A stretch of 64,000 bases of DNA from Streptomyces sp. CHD11 (GTDB lineage: Bacteria; Actinomycetota; Actinomycetes; Streptomycetales; Streptomycetaceae): contig NZ_JABTTS010000028.1 of assembly GCF_018638295.1 (NCBI RefSeq), forward strand, positions 1 to 64,000, read 5' to 3'. Positions 16,955 to 25,112 of the stretch are shown here, in pieces. A model generated the notes under the pieces. The model ran no database searches. It was not told the origin of the DNA and saw nothing but the letters and a program-made list of their open reading frames with translations. Each line of letters opens with the position of its first letter. The first letter of the stretch is position 1. The translations under genes were made by a program, and so were the position numbers.

Positions 16955-18196
16955 TCAGATCGGCATGGTGACGCGCATCACGAGTCCGCCCCCCTCTCTC
17001 GGCTGCGCGTAGATGTGCCCGCCGTGCGCCCGGGCGACCGACCGCACGATGGAGAGTCCGAGCCCGACGCCCTTGTCGCTGCCGGTGCGCTCGGTGCGCA
17101 GCCGACGGAACGGCTCGAAGAGGTTGTCGATCTCGTACGCCGGCACGACGGGGCCCGTGTTGGACACCACCAGGACCGCCTGACCGTGCTGGACGTCGGT
17201 GGTGACCTCGACCCAGCCGTCCTCGGCCACGTTGTAGCGCACGGCGTTCTGGACCAGGTTCAGGGCGATCCGCTCCAGCAGCACACCGTTGCCCTGGATG
17301 ACGGCGGGCCGGCGCTCACCCCGGATCACCACCTGCCTGGCCTCCGCCTCGGCGTGCACCTGGTCGATGGCCTGACCGGCGACCTCGGCGAGGTCGACGG
17401 GCCCCCGCTCGACGATCTGGTTGTCGCTGCGGGCGAGCAGCAGCAGGCCCTCGACGAGCTGTTCGCTGCGCTCGTTGGTGGCCAGCAGCGTCTTGCCCAG
17501 CTGCTGGAGCTCCACCGGCGCGTCCGGATCGGAGAGATGCACCTCGAGCAGCGTGCGGTTGATCGCCAGCGGGGTGCGCAGCTCGTGCGAGGCGTTGCCC
17601 ACGAAGCGCTGCTGGGCCGTGAACGCCCGCTGGAGCCGCTCCAGCATGTCGTCGAAGGTGTCGGCCAGCTCCTTCAGCTCGTCGTCCGGACCGTCCAGCT
17701 CGATCCGGCGGGACAGGTCCGAACCCGCCACCGCGCGGGCGGTGCGGGTGATCCGGCCCAGTGGCGACAGCACGCGGCCGGCCATGGCGTAGCCGAAGGC
17801 GAAGGCGATGATCGCGAGACCGAGCAGGGCAAGCAGCGAGCGGCTGAGCAGATCGTCCAGGGCGTGCTGACGCTGCTCGTTGACGCATTCGTTGAGCGCC
17901 CGGTTGAGGTCGTCCGCGGGCAGCGGGGAGCTGCGCAGGTTGCAGAGGTCGCTGGACACCTCGCCCGAGAGGATCCGGAAGGGCAGGTCGCTGCCGACGT
18001 TGAGCGCGTTGGCGGCGAGCAGGTAGATGATCGACAGCAGCATGATCCCGGCGATCAGGAACATGCCGCCGTAGAGCAGGGTCAGCCGTATCCGGATGGT
18101 CGGGCGCAGCCAGGGGAAGGGCGGTACCGGCCTGCGGGGGTCCCAGGTGGGCTTCGGTGGGGCCTGCGGGGACGCCGGTGTGGGGGTGGCGGCCAT
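16955..18196 (-). CDS. cutS: Sensor histidine kinase CutS
   Basis: A 413-residue membrane kinase. After a Pro-rich N-terminus come TM1 (LLYGGMFLIAGIMLLSIIYLL, about 40-60), an extracellular sensor of about 70 residues with two Cys (C85 and C104), TM2, a HAMP domain, HisKA with FVGNASHELRTPLAINRTLL (His near 203) and an HATPase (NLVQNAVRYN, VSNTGPVVP, GVGLGLSIVRS). The paired sensor cysteines are the hallmark of CutS, whose redox state is thought to report extracytoplasmic protein-folding stress. ATG at 18196; cutR lies 5 bases upstream. Confidence 0.88.
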   Translation of the reverse strand: MAATPTPASPQAPPKPTWDPRRPVPPFPWLRPTIRIRLTLLYGGMFLIAGIMLLSIIYLLAANALNVGSDLPFRILSGEVSSDLCNLRSSPLPADDLNRALNECVNEQRQHALDDLLSRSLLALLGLAIIAFAFGYAMAGRVLSPLGRITRTARAVAGSDLSRRIELDGPDDELKELADTFDDMLERLQRAFTAQQRFVGNASHELRTPLAINRTLLEVHLSDPDAPVELQQLGKTLLATNERSEQLVEGLLLLARSDNQIVERGPVDLAEVAGQAIDQVHAEAEARQVVIRGERRPAVIQGNGVLLERIALNLVQNAVRYNVAEDGWVEVTTDVQHGQAVLVVSNTGPVVPAYEIDNLFEPFRRLRTERTGSDKGVGLGLSIVRSVARAHGGHIYAQPREGGGLVMRVTMPI

Positions 18197-18201
18197 GGGG
18201 A

Positions 18202-18855
18202 TCAGATCCGGTAACCCGAACCCGGCACGGTCACGATGACCGGCGGCTCGCCCAGTTTGCGGCGCAGGGTCATCACGGTCACCCGCACCACGTTGGTGAA
18301 CGGGTCGGTGTTCTCGTCCCACGCCTTCTCCAGCAGCTGCTCGGCGGAGACCACCGCCCCCTCGCTGCGCATGAGCACCTCCAGCACGGCGAACTCCTTC
18401 GGCGCCAGCTGGACCTCCTTGCCGTCGCGGAACACCTCGCGGCGGTTGGGGTCGAGCTTGATCCCGGCGCGCTCCAGCACGGGCGGCAGCGGCACGCTCG
18501 TGCGCCGCCCGAGGGCGCGCACGCGCGCGATGAGCTCGCTGAACGCGAAGGGCTTGGGCAGATAGTCGTCGGCGCCGATCTCCAGTCCCTCGACCCGGTC
18601 GCTGACGTCGCCGGACGCCGTGAGCATCAGCACCCGCGTGGGCATGCCGAGCTCGACGATCCTGCGGCAGACGTCGTCGCCGTGCACCAGGGGGAGGTCG
18701 CGGTCGAGGACGACCACGTCGTAGTCGTTGACGCCGATGCGCTCCAGGGCGGCCGCACCGTCGTACACGACGTCGACGGCCATGGCCTCCCGGCGCAGTC
18801 CGGTGGCCACCGCATCGGCGAGCAGTTGCTCGTCCTCGACGACGAGTACGCGCAC
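18202..18855 (-). CDS. cutR: OmpR-family response regulator CutR
   Basis: A 217-residue regulator with a receiver domain (MRVLVVEDEQ; Asp51 in VVVLDRDLPLVHGD; Lys in LPKPFAFSE) and a winged-helix output domain ending PGSGYRI. The GTG start at 18855 follows AAGGACAAG. It is co-transcribed with cutS. Roughly 100 bases upstream are two GTAAG half-sites exactly 11 bp apart, the spacing used by OmpR/PhoB dimers, suggesting autoregulation. Confidence 0.9.
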   Translation of the reverse strand: MRVLVVEDEQLLADAVATGLRREAMAVDVVYDGAAALERIGVNDYDVVVLDRDLPLVHGDDVCRRIVELGMPTRVLMLTASGDVSDRVEGLEIGADDYLPKPFAFSELIARVRALGRRTSVPLPPVLERAGIKLDPNRREVFRDGKEVQLAPKEFAVLEVLMRSEGAVVSAEQLLEKAWDENTDPFTNVVRVTVMTLRRKLGEPPVIVTVPGSGYRI

Positions 18856-19304
18856 GTCGCTTGTCCTTCCTCATGTCCCGGGCCGCGCAGCGCCGGACGG
18901 CGCACGCGGGCGGGATGCTTGGTGGGTGTTGCCTCCATCCTGCCCTTTTCGGCCGTAAGTCGGCTGTAAGGCGGGGGGACGGCCGGTGGCGATCGGCCGC
19001 GGGCCGGGGAACGCCGGGGAACGCCGGGGCGGACGAAGCGGGAATACGAGATTTTCTCGCGCGTTGAGGTTTCCGCGAAAGGGAGCCTGGGGAGGACGGG
19101 TTTACATCCCACGATCACGCTCTGCATGTACCGCACCACCATGCGGTGCGACGCAGTCCGCTTCCGCAGAGCGGCCGTGGATGTCCGGCACCGTCGCCGC
19201 CCCGCCGGGTGGCGCTGGGCATCCGCTCCGGACGTGATCGTCCCTTTCGATCGGCACACCCCCGTGCCACCGACCCACCCACCCAGGACGAGGGGGCGCA
19301 GCGC
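18856..19304. other. Divergent spacer between cutR and a small gene
   Basis: About 450 bases without a gene. It includes the GTAAG tandem site and a 10-bp tandem repeat (CCGGGGAACG, 19004-19028). A hyphenated inverted repeat CCGCA...TGCGG lies near 19130-19147. No clear core promoter was picked out. Confidence 0.4.
18955..18974. promoter_or_regulatory. 11-bp-spaced direct repeat upstream of cutR
   Basis: GTAAGTCGG at 18955 and GTAAGGCGG at 18966 are in direct repeat with an 11-bp period, 100-119 bases upstream of the cutR start. This fits binding by an OmpR-class regulator such as CutR itself. Confidence 0.45.
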
Positions 19305-19478
19305 ATGGACGCATTCACCGCAGGACTTCTGCAGCGCATAAGGGCGACCGAGTCCGATCTGACGCGGGCACGTGACGAGGGCGACGACTTCCTCGTCGAA
19401 GTGGAGCAGGGCGAACTCGACGACCTGCGCCGCCTCGCCGCCGAGCACGGCGTGGAGGTCGGCGCGTACAGCGTCTGA
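19305..19478 (+). CDS. Small conserved hypothetical protein (57 aa)
   Basis: MDAFTAGLLQRIRATESDLT begins this 57-residue acidic, helical protein ending VEVGAYSV. The ATG at 19305 follows GAGGGGG, an adequate ribosome site. The reading frame is open further upstream but that part has no conserved look. It resembles small actinobacterial proteins of unknown function that sit between cutR and an inositol-phosphatase gene. A strong hairpin follows at 19491. The pattern of charged heptads suggests a short helical hairpin. Confidence 0.65.
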   Translation: MDAFTAGLLQRIRATESDLTRARDEGDDFLVEVEQGELDDLRRLAAEHGVEVGAYSV

Positions 19479-19490
19479 CCGGCTCGCGGA

Positions 19491-19529
19491 CGAACGGGCC
19501 CCGGCGAATCCAGCGCCGGGGCCCGTTCG
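19491..19529. terminator. Bidirectional terminator
   Basis: CGAACGGGCCCCGGCG (19491-19506) pairs perfectly with 19514-19529 around a 7-nt loop, 12 bases after the 57-aa gene. Confidence 0.85.
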
Positions 19530-19567
19530 CGTTCACCTCCCGTACGGCAGGACGCCGGGCCTGCGTA

Positions 19568-19600
19568 CTGCGCCCTGCGCCCTGCGCCCTGCGCCCTGCG
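19568..19600. repeat. CTGCGCC heptamer tandem repeat
   Basis: Four and two-thirds perfect copies of CTGCGCC lie just downstream of the inositol-phosphatase stop. Slippage could vary the number between strains. Confidence 0.8.
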
Positions 19601-19617
19601 GATGAACGGTGATCCGG

Positions 19618-20433
19618 TCAGTCGTGCCAGGCGCCCAGGTCCTCCAGGAGCCGCTGGAGGGGCTCGAAGACCCCGGGGCCGGCCGCGACGGTCAGTTCCC
19701 GGGAAGGGCCGTCCCCGACGCGTCCACCGGTCAGCGCACCCGCCTCCCGGGCGATGAGAGCTCCGGCTGCGAGGTCCCAGGGGTGCAGTCCGCGCTCGTA
19801 GTAGCCGTCGAGACGGCCCGCGGCGACATCGCACAGGTCGATCGCGGCCGAACCGCCGCGCCGGATGTCCCGCAGCAGCGGGATCATCCGCTGTGCCACG
19901 TCGGCCTGGTGGGCCCGGACCTCGGTGACGTAGTTGAAGCCGGTCGAGACCAGGGCCTGGTCGAGGGGCGGCGCGGGGCGGCAGCGCAGCTCCCGCTCGC
20001 CCTCCCACGCACCGGTCGCCCACGCCCCGCCGCCGCGCACCGCGTGGTACGCCTCGCCGCGCATGGGGGCCACCACGGCTCCGGCGACGGTCTCGCCGTC
20101 CTGCTCGGCGGCGATGGAGACGGCCCAGGTGGGCAGGCCGTACAGGTAGTTCACGGTGCCGTCGAGGGGGTCGATCACCCAGCGGACACCGCTGCTGCCC
20201 TCGGACGAGGCGCCCTCCTCGCCCAGGAAGCCGTCGTCCGGGCGGCGCCCGGCGATCAGGGTGGTGATCAGCTTCTCCGCCGCGATGTCCATCTCGGTGA
20301 CGACGTCGATCGGGCTGGACTTGGTCGCGGCGACCGCGAGGTCGGCCGGACGGCCGTCCCGCAGCAGGGCGCCCGCGCGCCGGGCCGCCTCCCGGGCCAG
20401 CTCCAGCAGTTCCGTGTGCAGGGGGTCGGTCAC
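19618..20433 (-). CDS. Inositol monophosphatase family protein
   Basis: A 271-residue Mg2+-dependent phosphatase of the FIG/IMPase superfamily. Signatures are LGEEGASSEG (metal-binding Glu), WVIDPLDGTVNYLYGLP (the D-P-L-D-G-T metal motif) and HPWDLAAGALIAREAGA near the C-terminus. Substrates could be inositol phosphate, histidinol phosphate or PAP. The GTG at 20433 is preferred because AGGAG lies four bases before it; an ATG at 20445 overlapping the ferrochelatase stop would add four residues. It is co-transcribed with the ferrochelatase gene upstream. Confidence 0.87.
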   Translation of the reverse strand: MTDPLHTELLELAREAARRAGALLRDGRPADLAVAATKSSPIDVVTEMDIAAEKLITTLIAGRRPDDGFLGEEGASSEGSSGVRWVIDPLDGTVNYLYGLPTWAVSIAAEQDGETVAGAVVAPMRGEAYHAVRGGGAWATGAWEGERELRCRPAPPLDQALVSTGFNYVTEVRAHQADVAQRMIPLLRDIRRGGSAAIDLCDVAAGRLDGYYERGLHPWDLAAGALIAREAGALTGGRVGDGPSRELTVAAGPGVFEPLQRLLEDLGAWHD

Positions 20434-20441
20434 GGGGCTCC

Positions 20442-21569
20442 TCATGCGTAGGGACTGTCGGCGCCCGCAGCGGCGGGACGCGGGGCGCGGGCCGGGCAGC
20501 AGCCCACCGGGCAGAGGTCGTGGCTCGCGCCGAGCGCGCCCAGGGCGCAGGGCGTGACGTCCTGTCCGCGTTCGCGCCCCGCCCGCTCCACGATCAGCTC
20601 GCGGACGGCGGCGGCGAACCGCGGGTCGGCGCCGACCGTCGCCGACCGGCGCACCGGCAGCCCCAGCTCCTCCGCCTTGGCCGTGGCCTCCGTGTCGAGG
20701 TCGTAGAGGACCTCCATGTGGTCGGAGACGAAGCCGATGGGTGCCATCACCACGGCCGGGGCCCCGGCGGCGTGCCGCTCCTCGAGGTGGTCGCAGATGT
20801 CGGGTTCCAGCCAGGGGATGTGCGGCGCGCCCGAGCGGGACTGGTAGACGAGCTGCCAGGGGTGGTCGACGCCGGTGCGCTCCCGGACCGCGTCGGCGAT
20901 CAGCCGGGCCACGTCCAGGTGCTGGGCGACGTACGCCCCGCCGTCCCCGTGCTCCTCCACGGGCCCGGAGGTGTCCGCGGCGGTGTTCGGGATGGAGTGG
21001 GTGCAGAAGGCGATGTGCGCGCCGTCCCGGACGTCCTCGGGGAGGTCGGCCAGCGAGCGGATCACTCCGTCGATCATGGGTTCGACGAAGCCGGGGTGGT
21101 TGAAGTAGTGCCGCAGCTTGTCGGTCCTCGGCGGCTCCAGGCCCTCCGCCTCCAGGGCCGCGAGGGCGTCGGCGAGGTTCTCGCGGTACTGTCGGCAGCC
21201 GGAGTACGAGGCGTAGGCGCTGGTGGCGAGGACGAGGATGCGGCGGCGGCCGTCCCGGACCATCTCGCGCAGGGTGTCGGTGAGGTAGGGCGCCCAGTTG
21301 CGGTTGCCCCAGTAGACCGGCAGGTCCAGGCCGTGCCCGGCGAAGTCCTTGCGCAGCGCGTCCAGCAGGGCGCGGTTCTGGTCGTTGATGGGGCTGACCC
21401 CGCCGAAGAGGAAGTAGTGCTGCCCGACTTCCTTGAGGCGTTCCTTGGGGATACCGCGCCCGCGGGTCACGTTCTCCAGGAACGGGACCACGTCGTCCGG
21501 GCCTTCGGGGCCGCCGAAGGAGAGCAGCAGCAGGGCGTCGTAGGGGCTGGCATCGAGCACGTCAGGCAT
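20442..21569 (-). CDS. hemH: Coproporphyrin III ferrochelatase (HemH/CpfC)
   Basis: A 375-residue ferrochelatase that inserts Fe2+ into coproporphyrin III in the actinobacterial haem pathway. Diagnostic parts are LLLSFGGPEGPDDVVPFLENV at the N-terminus, FTRGRGIP, FCTHSIPNTAA (the catalytic His) and PIGFVSDHMEVLYDLD (the Glu-containing motif). Four Cys (CALGALGASHDLCPVGCC) at the C-terminus fit the [2Fe-2S] cluster of actinobacterial ferrochelatases. The ATG at 21569 begins MPDVLDASPYDALLLLSFGG. The IMPase gene follows within 10 bases. Confidence 0.92.
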   Translation of the reverse strand: MPDVLDASPYDALLLLSFGGPEGPDDVVPFLENVTRGRGIPKERLKEVGQHYFLFGGVSPINDQNRALLDALRKDFAGHGLDLPVYWGNRNWAPYLTDTLREMVRDGRRRILVLATSAYASYSGCRQYRENLADALAALEAEGLEPPRTDKLRHYFNHPGFVEPMIDGVIRSLADLPEDVRDGAHIAFCTHSIPNTAADTSGPVEEHGDGGAYVAQHLDVARLIADAVRERTGVDHPWQLVYQSRSGAPHIPWLEPDICDHLEERHAAGAPAVVMAPIGFVSDHMEVLYDLDTEATAKAEELGLPVRRSATVGADPRFAAAVRELIVERAGRERGQDVTPCALGALGASHDLCPVGCCPARAPRPAAAGADSPYA

Positions 21570-21716
21570 GTCCCGATCCTCCCACCCGGCACCGACGGCG
21601 GGGACACGGCGGGGGTGCCACCCGCCCTGCGGCGGCCCTCCCTGATCCGTTCGGGTGACCTCGGCCCGAGTCCGTACCGGCTGCGCTCGCGCCTTGCCGA
21701 GACCTCCGGAGCCCTC

Positions 21717-22380
21717 GTGCCGAGCCCTTGTCGCGCCGTGTTCGCCGCACCCGGCAGCAGGGCCTTCTGCGCCGCGGGGTTCCTCGGCCGGACGCCGCTG
21801 TCCATGAGGGGCACCGGCGGGGTGACGGTGATCTCCGGGCTGACCGGCCGGTACGGGCCGGCCGGCGCCCTGCCGGCCACGATCGCCCTCGCCGCGGCGG
21901 TGGCGGGCCCGCAGGTGTCGCGCCTGGCGGGTGCCGTGTTCGGGCTGCTGCGCTTCGCGGGAGCGCCCGGCGCCGTTGGCTGCTGGGCGTCCGCGCCATG
22001 GCCGTGAGTATGATCCCACTCCTACTGGTCGGGAACTTGCCGTTTCTGGCCGTGGCGCTGTTCGTTGCGGGACTGGCCGTCGATCCGACGGTGATCACGA
22101 CGATGTCCCTCATCGAAGAGCACGTACCACGCGCGCAGCTCACCGGGGGCATGCCCTGGGTGAGCACCGGGCTCACCGCCGGGGTCGCGGCCGGCTCCTC
22201 CGTGGCCGGCTGGGTGATCGACGCGGCCGGGGCGCGCGCCGGGTACGGGGTTCCGGCGGTGGCCGGGGCCGTCGCGGTCGCGGTCGGTTCCTCGGGTACC
22301 GCCGGCTCAAGCGGCCGGCTCCGGGTCGGGGAGGCTCCGTTGGGCAGCACAGCGAGCGCGAGGAACGGCACATGGCGTAA
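21717..22380 (+). pseudogene. Decayed MFS transporter
   Basis: Three frames must be joined to read an MFS protein. Frame one runs from GTG 21717 (VPSPCRAVFAAPGSRAFCAA...) to GPQVSRLAGAVFGLLRFAGAP. A shift near 21965-21975 leads into frame two (ARRRWLLGVRAMAVSMIPLLLVG...GWVIDAAGARAGYG). A second shift near 22285 leads into frame three (FLGYRRLKRPAPGRGGSVGQ), ending at TAA 22378-22380. The joined product is only about 220 residues where such transporters have about 400, and the jump at QVSR/LAGA looks like an internal deletion of the middle helices. So at least two frameshifts and one deletion separate it from a working gene. Its end overlaps the start of the next gene. Confidence 0.75.
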
Positions 22381-23659
22381 CTGGGGAGGCACCGTCGCCG
22401 CTCGCCCCGCGCGCGAGGTCACGCCCGCCTCGGTCGACGAGCTGACCGCCGCCGTGCGCCGGGCCGCCGAGGACGGTCTGCCGGTGAAGGCGGTGGGCAG
22501 CGGGCACTCCTTCACCTCCATAGCCGCGACGGACGGGGTACTGATCCGCCCTCACCTGCTGTCGGGCATCCGCGACATCGACCGCACGGCCGGCACGGTC
22601 ACGGTCGGGGCCGGCACTCCGCTCAAGAGGCTGAACGTGGCCCTCGCGCGCGAAGGGCTGTCGCTGACCAACATGGGCGACATCATGGAGCAGACGGTCT
22701 CCGGGGCCGTCAGCACCGGCACCCACGGCACGGGTCGCGACTCCGCCTCCCTCTCCGCGCAGATCCGGGGGCTGGAGCTGGTCACGGCGGACGGCTCGGT
22801 GCTCAGCTGCTCCGCGCAGGAGAACCCGGACGTCTTCGCGGCCGCGCGGACCGGTCTCGGTGCCCTCGGTATCCTCACCGCGGTCACCTTCGCGGTGGAG
22901 CCGGTCTTCCTGCTCACGGCCCGCGAGGAACCGATGTCCTTCGACCGGGTCTGTTCCGAGTTCGACCAACTACACGCCGAGAACGAGCACTTCGAGTTCT
23001 ACTGGTTTCCCCACACCGGTAACACCAACACCAAGCGGAACAACCGCAGCGCGGGCCCCGAGCGACCGGTACCGCAGCTCAAAGGCTGGTTCGAGGACGA
23101 GTTCCTCTCCAACGGCGTCTTCCAGGCGGCCAACTGGGTCGGCCGCGCGGCACCCGGGACCGTCCCGGCCATCGCCCGGATCTCGAGCAGGGCGCTGTCC
23201 GCGCGGACCTACACCGACATCCCCTACAAGGTGTTCACCTCGCCGCGCCGGGTCCGTTTCGTGGAGATGGAGTACGCCGTCGCGCGCGAGGCCCTGGTGG
23301 AGACAGTGCGGGAGCTGAAGGCGATGATCGACCGCTCGCCGCTGCGGGTCAGCTTCCCGGTCGAGGTGCGCACCGCGCCGGCCGACGACATCACCCTGTC
23401 CACGGCATCGGGCCGCGACACCGCGTACATCGCCGTCCATATGTTCAAGGGCACCCCCTATCAGGGGTATTTCACCGCCGCCGAGCGCATCTTCACCGCC
23501 CATGGGGGACGCCCGCACTGGGGGAAGATCCACACCCGGGACGCCGGGTACTTCTCCGGGGTGTATCCGCGTTTCGGGGAGTTCACGGCACTCCGGGACC
23601 GCCTCGATCCGGAACGTCGCTTCCGGAACGACTACTTGCGGAGGGTTCTGGGGACGTAG
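22340..23659 (+). CDS. D-arabinono-1,4-lactone oxidase (FAD-linked aldonolactone oxidase)
   Basis: A 439-residue VAO-type flavoenzyme oxidising an aldonolactone or sugar alcohol. The FAD domain has VKAVGSGHSFTSIAATDG and MGDIMEQTVSGAVSTGTHGTG. The substrate domain carries FEFYWFPHTGNTNTKRNNR, and the C-terminal HWGKIHTRD...RRFRNDYL is the ALO signature. The start is set at TTG 22340, five bases after GGGGAGG. The same frame is open upstream, but that part belongs to the decayed MFS gene, so the apparent 643-residue fusion is not a real protein. The start lies within the last 41 bases of the MFS remnant, as in an ancestral operon. Confidence 0.85.
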   Translation: MGSTASARNGTWRNWGGTVAARPAREVTPASVDELTAAVRRAAEDGLPVKAVGSGHSFTSIAATDGVLIRPHLLSGIRDIDRTAGTVTVGAGTPLKRLNVALAREGLSLTNMGDIMEQTVSGAVSTGTHGTGRDSASLSAQIRGLELVTADGSVLSCSAQENPDVFAAARTGLGALGILTAVTFAVEPVFLLTAREEPMSFDRVCSEFDQLHAENEHFEFYWFPHTGNTNTKRNNRSAGPERPVPQLKGWFEDEFLSNGVFQAANWVGRAAPGTVPAIARISSRALSARTYTDIPYKVFTSPRRVRFVEMEYAVAREALVETVRELKAMIDRSPLRVSFPVEVRTAPADDITLSTASGRDTAYIAVHMFKGTPYQGYFTAAERIFTAHGGRPHWGKIHTRDAGYFSGVYPRFGEFTALRDRLDPERRFRNDYLRRVLGT

Positions 23660-23971
23660 AGGATGCGTGGGGCGGCGCGCCGATCCACGCACGTGGTCCG
23701 AATGGAGTACTGTTGCGAGCCCTGGGTCCGGTCTCCCGTCAGGGTGCCCGGATCTTGAGGACCGCCGGGAGGGGGCTAGTTGCACACGCTGACGCAGTTG
23801 GTCACTTAGCGTTGCGAATAGGTAACCGTGTCATAACGGCGATCCAGGGCCGGCGCCCGACACGCCGGGCAACTCGGCAAGGTTGTGGCAGGCTGCACCC
23901 GGGCAGGCCACACTCGACTAGCGGAAGCAGCGACGCACGTGACGTCGGCAGGCACCACCCGGGAGGTCCCC
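23660..23971. other. sepH upstream region
   Basis: About 310 bases with no gene. It holds TTGTGG near 23883, a possible -35 for sepH, and an imperfect repeat around GTTGCGAATAGGTAACC (23811-23830). No operator of a known family was identified. Confidence 0.35.
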
Positions 23972-25021
23972 ATGCCCGAACTGCGTGTCGTGGCCGTCTC
24001 GAATGACGGCACACGGCTGGTGCTGAAGGCTGCGGACAGCACGGAGTACACGCTTCCGATCGATGAGCGGCTCCGCGCCGCGGTGCGCGGTGACCGTCCG
24101 CGTCTCGGCCAGATCGAGATCGAGGTGGAGAGCCATCTCCGCCCCCGTGACATCCAGGCACGTATAAGGGCCGGCGCGACCGCGGAAGAGGTCGCGCAGA
24201 CGGCCGGCATCCCCGTGGACCGCGTACGCCGCTTCGAGGGCCCCGTCCTCGCGGAGCGCGCGTTCATGGCAGAGCGTGCCCGCAAGACCCCCGTCCGCCG
24301 CCCCGGCGAGAACTCCGGCCCCCCGCTCGGCGAGACCGTGCAGGAGCGGCTGCTGCTGCGCGGTGCGGAGAAGGACACCGTCCAGTGGGACTCCTGGCGC
24401 CGCGACGACGGCACCTGGGAAGTGCTGCTGGTCTACGTGGTCGCGGGTGAGCCGCACTCGGCGAGCTGGACGTACGACCCGCCCCGGCGGCTCGTCCAGG
24501 CCGTCGACGACGAGGCGCGCTCGCTGATCGGCGAGTCCGACGACCTCGCCGCGCCCGAGCCCAGCTTCCCGTTCGTCCCGCGTATCGCGCGGCTGCCGCG
24601 CGACCGTCCGCTGGACCGCCCCGGAGACCGCGAGCGGCCGAATCTGCCCGCACCGGTGTCCGAGCCCGCCGAGGAACCCGCCACGGCCACCGCCTCGGGC
24701 GAGCGGGACTCCCTGACCAGTCTTCTGGAGGCGGTGCCGAGCTTCCGGGGCGACCTGGTGGTCCCCGAGCGCACACCGGAACCCGAGACGGAGGAGCCGG
24801 GTGCCGAGCCCGAGGCGGAGGAGCCCCCGGCGCCCGCGGCGTCCGCGGGTTCGGCCTACGCGGACGTCCTCATGCCGCGTGCCGTCACCAGCCACCGGGA
24901 CCGTCTGATCGGCTCCACCGATCGCCAGGCCGAGGCGGACGGCGTCCGCCCGGGCCGCCGCGCGGCTGTGCCGAGCTGGGACGAGATCGTGTTCGGGACG
25001 CGGCGCAAGAAGCAGGAGTAA
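23972..25021 (+). CDS. sepH: Septation protein SepH (DUF3071)
   Basis: A 349-residue FtsZ-associated protein of sporulating and vegetative septation. The N-terminal DUF3071 domain (MPELRVVAVSNDGTRLVLKA... to about 170) includes a helix-turn-helix-like segment, TAEEVAQTAGIPVDRVRRFEG, followed by WDSWRRDDGTWEVLLVYVVAG. A long acidic, Pro/Glu-rich linker (about 200-300) leads to a conserved basic end, VPSWDEIVFGTRRKKQE. The ATG at 23972 follows GGGAGGT at 23961. It stands alone and ends at a bidirectional terminator. SepH stimulates FtsZ assembly in Streptomyces. Confidence 0.9.
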   Translation: MPELRVVAVSNDGTRLVLKAADSTEYTLPIDERLRAAVRGDRPRLGQIEIEVESHLRPRDIQARIRAGATAEEVAQTAGIPVDRVRRFEGPVLAERAFMAERARKTPVRRPGENSGPPLGETVQERLLLRGAEKDTVQWDSWRRDDGTWEVLLVYVVAGEPHSASWTYDPPRRLVQAVDDEARSLIGESDDLAAPEPSFPFVPRIARLPRDRPLDRPGDRERPNLPAPVSEPAEEPATATASGERDSLTSLLEAVPSFRGDLVVPERTPEPETEEPGAEPEAEEPPAPAASAGSAYADVLMPRAVTSHRDRLIGSTDRQAEADGVRPGRRAAVPSWDEIVFGTRRKKQE

Positions 25022-25065
25022 GCCTTTCGTGCCGTCCGCGCCCGCGGCCGGTTGACGCGCAGCCG

Positions 25066-25106
25066 GTGCCCGAGGGGACCCGCCATGTGGCGGGCCCCCT
25101 CGGCAC
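25066..25106. terminator. Bidirectional terminator between sepH and the sulfurtransferase gene
   Basis: GTGCCCGAGGGGACCCGCC pairs with GGCGGGCCCCCTCGGCAC with one bulge and one mismatch around an ATGT loop. It lies between convergent genes. Confidence 0.75.
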
Positions 25107-25112
25107 TCCCGT

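Noticed and set aside
21728..23659. A natural MFS-lactone oxidase fusion.
   Set aside because: The front part contains only one piece of a three-frame decayed MFS gene; a good TTG start with a ribosome site lies before the oxidase.
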